In this document: positions 59,263-64,000 of the stretch, in pieces | Position numbering within the stretch: the first letter of the stretch is position 1 | Layout: each line of letters starts with the position of its first letter | Origin: Chitinophagaceae bacterium | GTDB lineage: Bacteria; Bacteroidota; Bacteroidia; Chitinophagales; Chitinophagaceae | Reading direction: 5' to 3' | Assembly (NCBI GenBank): GCA_016721725.1 | Contig: JADKHN010000006.1 | Coordinates: 951,001-1,015,000 of the forward strand | DNA: 64,000 nt | The notes under the pieces: generated by a model | Database searches by the model: none | The model's input: only the letters and a program-made list of their open reading frames with translations | Told to the model about the DNA's origin: nothing | Translations under genes and position numbers: made by a program

Positions 59263-59327
59263 TCCGTTTGCGAAAGCAGATACCACAATACTAAAAGCCT
59301 TCCGGTTTCGGGAGGCTTTTTCATGTC

Positions 59328-60191
59328 TCAGAATTTGAAATGAAAAAAACCGGGTAATACCCTGATGTCGAAATGGGTTCCCCTAACCAGTTCCCCATCC
59401 ATCGCTGCCGTGGTTTCGACCGGGCATTCCACACGTATCTTTTCACAATGCCGGTATTGGATAAAGGGTAGTTCGAGGTGTTTGCCTTTTTCAATGACCG
59501 GCAGGTATCTCAGGCGTTTCAAGACCGATAAGGGACCGCATAAGACCATATCCAGTGAGCCGTCATGTAAAGAGGCCAGTGGACTGACCATGAATCCGCC
59601 GCCTGTCCGGGTAGAGTTATTGATGATCACTAATAGAAATCGCTGCTGTATTACTTTACCATCCGATACGATGGTGAATTCTTTTTCCCTGAAAGAGAAG
59701 ATCTTCCGCATCACCACCCAGAGGTAACCCAGGTGCCCGCCCAGCCATCGTATGGCTCCCATCGACTGAAGCACTTCCCCGTCGAAACCGATGCCCAGGC
59801 TGTTGAGGTATAATTGACCGTTGCAACTGGCCGCATCAACGGGCCTCGCTTCAGCAGACAAAACCCTTTCGATCTGCTCTTCCAATGAGACCTTCCCATA
59901 CAATTTCCAGGCAAGATCATTGCCCGTCCCGCCGCCAAATAAAGCCAATGGGATCGAGATCCCCTTATAATAATTGATGAAATAATTGATGGTGCCATCC
60001 CCGCCTACGATCCAGGCTTCCGAAAACCCGTCTAATGAATCGGGCCAGGTATCGCAGAAAAGCTGGTGCGGGATCCGCCTTTTCGAAAGGCTATCCCTGA
60101 TCTGAGCACCCATCCGGACAGCCTTGCCTTTTCCGGAACGGGGATTGACCAGTATTGCGATGAAACTTTTTATATTTGTTTGATGCCCCAT
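59328..60191 (-). CDS. Diacylglycerol/lipid kinase family protein (YegS/BmrU-like)
   Basis: A 287-residue kinase of the DAGK catalytic family. IAILVNPRSGKG at the N-terminus, the nucleotide-binding GGDGTINYF (63-71) and FGGGTGNDLA are intact; the C-terminal beta-sandwich includes LNSLGIGFDGEV. These enzymes phosphorylate diacylglycerol or related lipids at the membrane. The frame opens at 60221, but MGHQTNIKSF at 60191 is the likely start. Divergent from the TMEM175-like gene. Confidence 0.91.
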   Translation of the reverse strand: MGHQTNIKSFIAILVNPRSGKGKAVRMGAQIRDSLSKRRIPHQLFCDTWPDSLDGFSEAWIVGGDGTINYFINYYKGISIPLALFGGGTGNDLAWKLYGKVSLEEQIERVLSAEARPVDAASCNGQLYLNSLGIGFDGEVLQSMGAIRWLGGHLGYLWVVMRKIFSFREKEFTIVSDGKVIQQRFLLVIINNSTRTGGGFMVSPLASLHDGSLDMVLCGPLSVLKRLRYLPVIEKGKHLELPFIQYRHCEKIRVECPVETTAAMDGELVRGTHFDIRVLPGFFHFKF

Positions 60192-60276
60192 GCTATCGTC
60201 AACTAAAAATAAACAAAGCAAACAATAAATTCAATTTTGGGTTAACTCCCAAAAGATAAATATCAAATCACTGCAA

Positions 60277-60856
60277 ATGGGTAAAAACAGGCTGGAAGCA
60301 TTCAGCGACGGCGTACTGGCCATCATCATCACGATCATGGTTCTCGAGATCAAAGTGCCTCATGGCAGCAGTTTGGAAGACCTTAAGCCGGTCTTCCCGG
60401 TATTCATCAGTTATATCCTGAGTTTCCTTTATATCGGTATTTACTGGAACAACCACCATCATATGTTACACGCCGTACACAAGGTGACCGGCGCCGTACT
60501 CTGGAACAACATCCATTTATTATTCTGGCTTTCACTGGTTCCCTTTGCTACGGCCTGGATGGGTGAGAATCATTTTGAACGCTGGCCCGTCATACTTTAT
60601 GGTTTTGTATTGTTGATGGCCGGACTGGCTTATTATTTCCTGGCGCATTGCCTGGCCGATGTACACGGGAAGGAGAGCACGATCTCCACAGGCCCTGGGC
60701 AAGGATTGGAAGGGGAAATTGTCGGTGATCATCTATGCCATCGGAATCGGACTCAGTTTCATCGATCCCTGGCTGGGATTCGGCAGTTATACCCTGGTGG
60801 CGGGCATCTGGTTCATTCCGGACCGTCGTATCGAAAATAAGCTGAAAGGAGAATAA
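60277..60856 (+). pseudogene. TMEM175-family (DUF1211) potassium channel-like protein, frameshifted
   Basis: ATG 60277 begins NRLEAFSDGVLAIIITIMVL, with the FSDG motif of bacterial TMEM175 channels, and several membrane helices follow. After ADVHGKESTIS (near 60687) the frame goes wrong; the family pattern QALGKDWKGKLSVIIYAIGI continues in the +1 frame to a stop at 60856 (RRIENKLKGE). Removing one base near 60688 (tccacag to tcccag-like) joins the two halves into about 193 residues, the normal size. So the gene is either broken or carries a sequencing insertion. Unlike the other frameshifts here, this one is not in a homopolymer. Confidence 0.8.
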
Positions 60857-60862
60857 TGATCT

Positions 60863-61087
60863 TTATTGCTTTTTCAGGGGCAGGTCGAATGCACTGGCTT
60901 CGTGCCCGAAATGACCTTTGTGAGAGCCGTCGCAAAAGGGCTTATTCTGCGAAAGTCCGCAGCGGCACAAAGAGATGATCTCCCTTCCCTGTAAGCCGTA
61001 GAGTCCGCCATTCTTATCCACTATTTCAAAATCCCCTTCTATTTTCAGGGATCCATTGTTGTTTACCGTGATTTTTGTTGCAGCCAT
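60863..61087 (-). CDS. CDGSH iron-sulfur domain protein
   Basis: A 74-residue protein with the 2Fe-2S motif C41-R-C43 ... C52-D-G-S-H56, the mitoNEET-type 3-Cys/1-His site. The N-terminus (KITVNNNGSLKIEGDFEIVD) is typical of bacterial single-domain members. It is convergent with the TMEM175-like gene (6 bp between stops). Function in electron or cluster transfer is presumed from the family. Confidence 0.92.
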   Translation of the reverse strand: MAATKITVNNNGSLKIEGDFEIVDKNGGLYGLQGREIISLCRCGLSQNKPFCDGSHKGHFGHEASAFDLPLKKQ

Positions 61088-61551
61088 TTGTTTTTTCCAA
61101 AATTAAGTTCTTTAAAGAACATAATTGTACAAGATCGTTAATTGGCCCACTTCCTAGTCATATTTCATTCCGTAAAGCTGATCAAAGCCCTTGACCTGCT
61201 GGCAGGCTTGTTGTATCCTGTTCATGTTTATTTTGACAAATTACTTAATCCGTGGTTTGGAAAGCCAAGATCCCGGGCGGGATTCAAAAATTCCAAGGTC
61301 ACCGGCAAAATGGGCACAAATAGATTGAAGGTGTATTTACAGGGGAAAAGCAATTCCCTGTTGGAAAAGATACAATCGAAAAAAGCCTCTCTGTTACCGG
61401 AAAGGCTTTTTCAATGAAATATGCCTGTCCCGCAGCATTGCGGGAGCAGCTACCGGTATTTATCATGAGCTTGTCGAATGGATCCTGAGCCTGCCGAATG
61501 GCTTCCGTCCTTCCGATTTGGAGGGATGCAGTATCCCGAAATACTTCGGGA

Positions 61552-61573
61552 CCATGAGGGGCTTAACTTCTCT
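61552..61573 (-). repeat. 5S rRNA remnant
   Basis: ccatgaggggcttaacttctct (22 bases) is identical to the 5S rRNA segment at 61680-61701. Together with a copy of the terminator at 61379-61411 it marks a decayed second 5S unit downstream of the intact one. The rest of this copy is broken up by palindromic inserts. Confidence 0.65.
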
Positions 61574-61593
61574 TTTCAATAATGGCTTTAAAC

Positions 61594-61627
61594 GAAAAAA
61601 GCCTCTCCGTTTCCGGAAAGGCTTTTT
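61594..61627 (-). terminator. Terminator of the rRNA operon
   Basis: On the minus strand: agcctttccg-gaaa-cggagaggct followed by six T. It lies directly after the 5S rRNA. Confidence 0.85.
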
Positions 61628-61634
61628 CAATGAA

Positions 61635-61745
61635 TATGGCAGCTACCTACTCTCCCGCATTTTTGTGCAGTACCATCGGCCATGAGGGGCTTAACTTCTC
61701 TGTTCGGTATGGGAAGAGGTGAACACCCTCGGCAAAACCACCATA
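61635..61745 (-). rRNA. rrf: 5S ribosomal RNA
   Basis: About 111 nt. Minus-strand sequence has the typical gtgttcacctcttcccat, ccgaacagagaagttaagcc and gcgggagagtaggtagctgcc elements of 5S rRNA. It follows the 23S rRNA on the same strand with a spacer of about 140 bp and is followed by a terminator. Ends are estimated from the closing stem. Confidence 0.93.
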
Positions 61746-61753
61746 AGAAAGTG

Positions 61754-61784
61754 GCTGATAGCTAATAGCTGATAGCTAATAGCT
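61754..61784. repeat. Heptamer repeat in the 23S-5S spacer (GCTRATA type)
   Basis: gctgata-gctaata-gctgata-gctaata-gct: four heptamers in register, or a 14 bp unit twice. It sits 9 bp upstream of the 5S rRNA 5' end on the minus strand. Confidence 0.8.
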
Positions 61785-61890
61785 TACCGGCTTAATAAGG
61801 TGACATATTGGGATAAGAAGTAAGAAAGAGCAATTGTTATGATTATCCTGCCCGTCCCCTTTAGGGGTTAGGGGCAAAAATAAAAAAATA

Positions 61891-64000
<2,110 letters not shown>

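Larger units (their letters stand above)
61088..61634. other. Intergenic region with a worn copy of the 5S rRNA/terminator unit
   Basis: 547 bp. It holds: a copy (61379-61411) of the rrn terminator hairpin aaaaaagcctct..ggaaaggcttttt; the palindrome tcccgcagcattgcggga (about 61428-61445); the paired strings tgagcttgtcgaatgg and tgagcctgccgaatgg (about 61467-61502); the palindrome tcccgaaatacttcggga (61534-61551); and 22 bases identical to 5S rRNA (61552-61573). I see no credible gene; an open frame at 61142-61417 begins with TTG and runs through the terminator. Confidence 0.6.

Noticed and set aside
61142..61417. 91-residue open frame before the 5S gene
   Set aside because: TTG start, no similarity that I recognise, and it ends inside a terminator hairpin copy.
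61746..61890. tRNA gene in the 23S-5S spacer
   Set aside because: No cloverleaf, no TTCRA-type T-loop and no CCA-end pattern; the spacer holds only the GCTRATA repeat.

Overview
The window comes from a member of the Bacteroidota, most likely family Chitinophagaceae. The clues are gliding/T9SS-type C-terminal sorting domains, SprB-like repeats, TonB/ExbB/ExbD/ExbD operons, a DUF4836 lipoprotein, a short NuoG, S16 with a C-terminal tail, an RRM glycine-rich protein, few Shine-Dalgarno sites, and several promoters with the Bacteroidota -7 box TAnnTTTG. The species cannot be told from the sequence.

Layout. 1-2.3 kb: the 3' end of a tyrosine phenol-lyase/tryptophanase gene, then a NorC-like cytochrome c and a NorB-like haem-copper-oxidase-family protein whose active-site histidines are incomplete. 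2.3-5.6 kb: a Cys/Met-metabolism PLP enzyme divergent from an Lrp/AsnC regulator, then mnmE. 5.6-9 kb: palindromic tandem repeats, then exbB-exbD-exbD-tonB (minus strand) and a MacB-type permease. 10.6-25.1 kb: a complete 14-gene nuo (complex I) operon on the minus strand, nuoA to nuoN, with two small secreted proteins inserted around nuoE and a clear promoter before nuoA. 25.2-29.1 kb: a second TonB operon (tonB, small membrane protein, PstS-like lipoprotein, TPR protein). 29.1-29.5 kb: a 22-unit heptanucleotide array. 29.5-35 kb (plus strand): LMW phosphatase, hisS, DUF4836 lipoprotein, ABC ATPase and permease. 35-38.6 kb: thiolase, sugar dehydrogenase, rlmN. 38.6-43.9 kb: Spy-like protein, palindromic repeats, two pseudouridine synthases, dinB, rimM, rpsP. 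44.2-47.6 kb: SprB-repeat lipoprotein with a haem-binding-like end, an anti-sigma/beta-barrel fusion and its ECF sigma factor. 47.8-53.1 kb: ffh, a decayed GxxExxY gene between inverted repeats, sucA, a PqiA-like protein. 53.2-59.3 kb (plus strand): rpsT, secreted endonuclease I, M14 peptidase, rpsF-rpsR-rplI, RRM protein. 59.3-64 kb: lipid kinase, TMEM175-like channel, CDGSH protein, then 5S rRNA and the 3' three quarters of 23S rRNA on the minus strand.

The genes are mostly housekeeping: respiration (nuo, sucA), translation (S16, S20, S6, S18, L9, HisRS, RlmN, MnmE, pseudouridine synthases, Ffh) and envelope energy coupling (two TonB systems). The more unusual material is the NorB-like protein, the sigma/anti-sigma-barrel/adhesin group, and a high density of small intergenic repeats: several palindrome families and heptamer-period arrays at four sites. 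Four genes (Spy-like, rimM, GxxExxY, TMEM175-like) carry single-base frameshifts, many explainable as one missing base in a homopolymer. This is as likely to be sequence error as real decay. I found no CRISPR array, prophage, transposase or tRNA gene.
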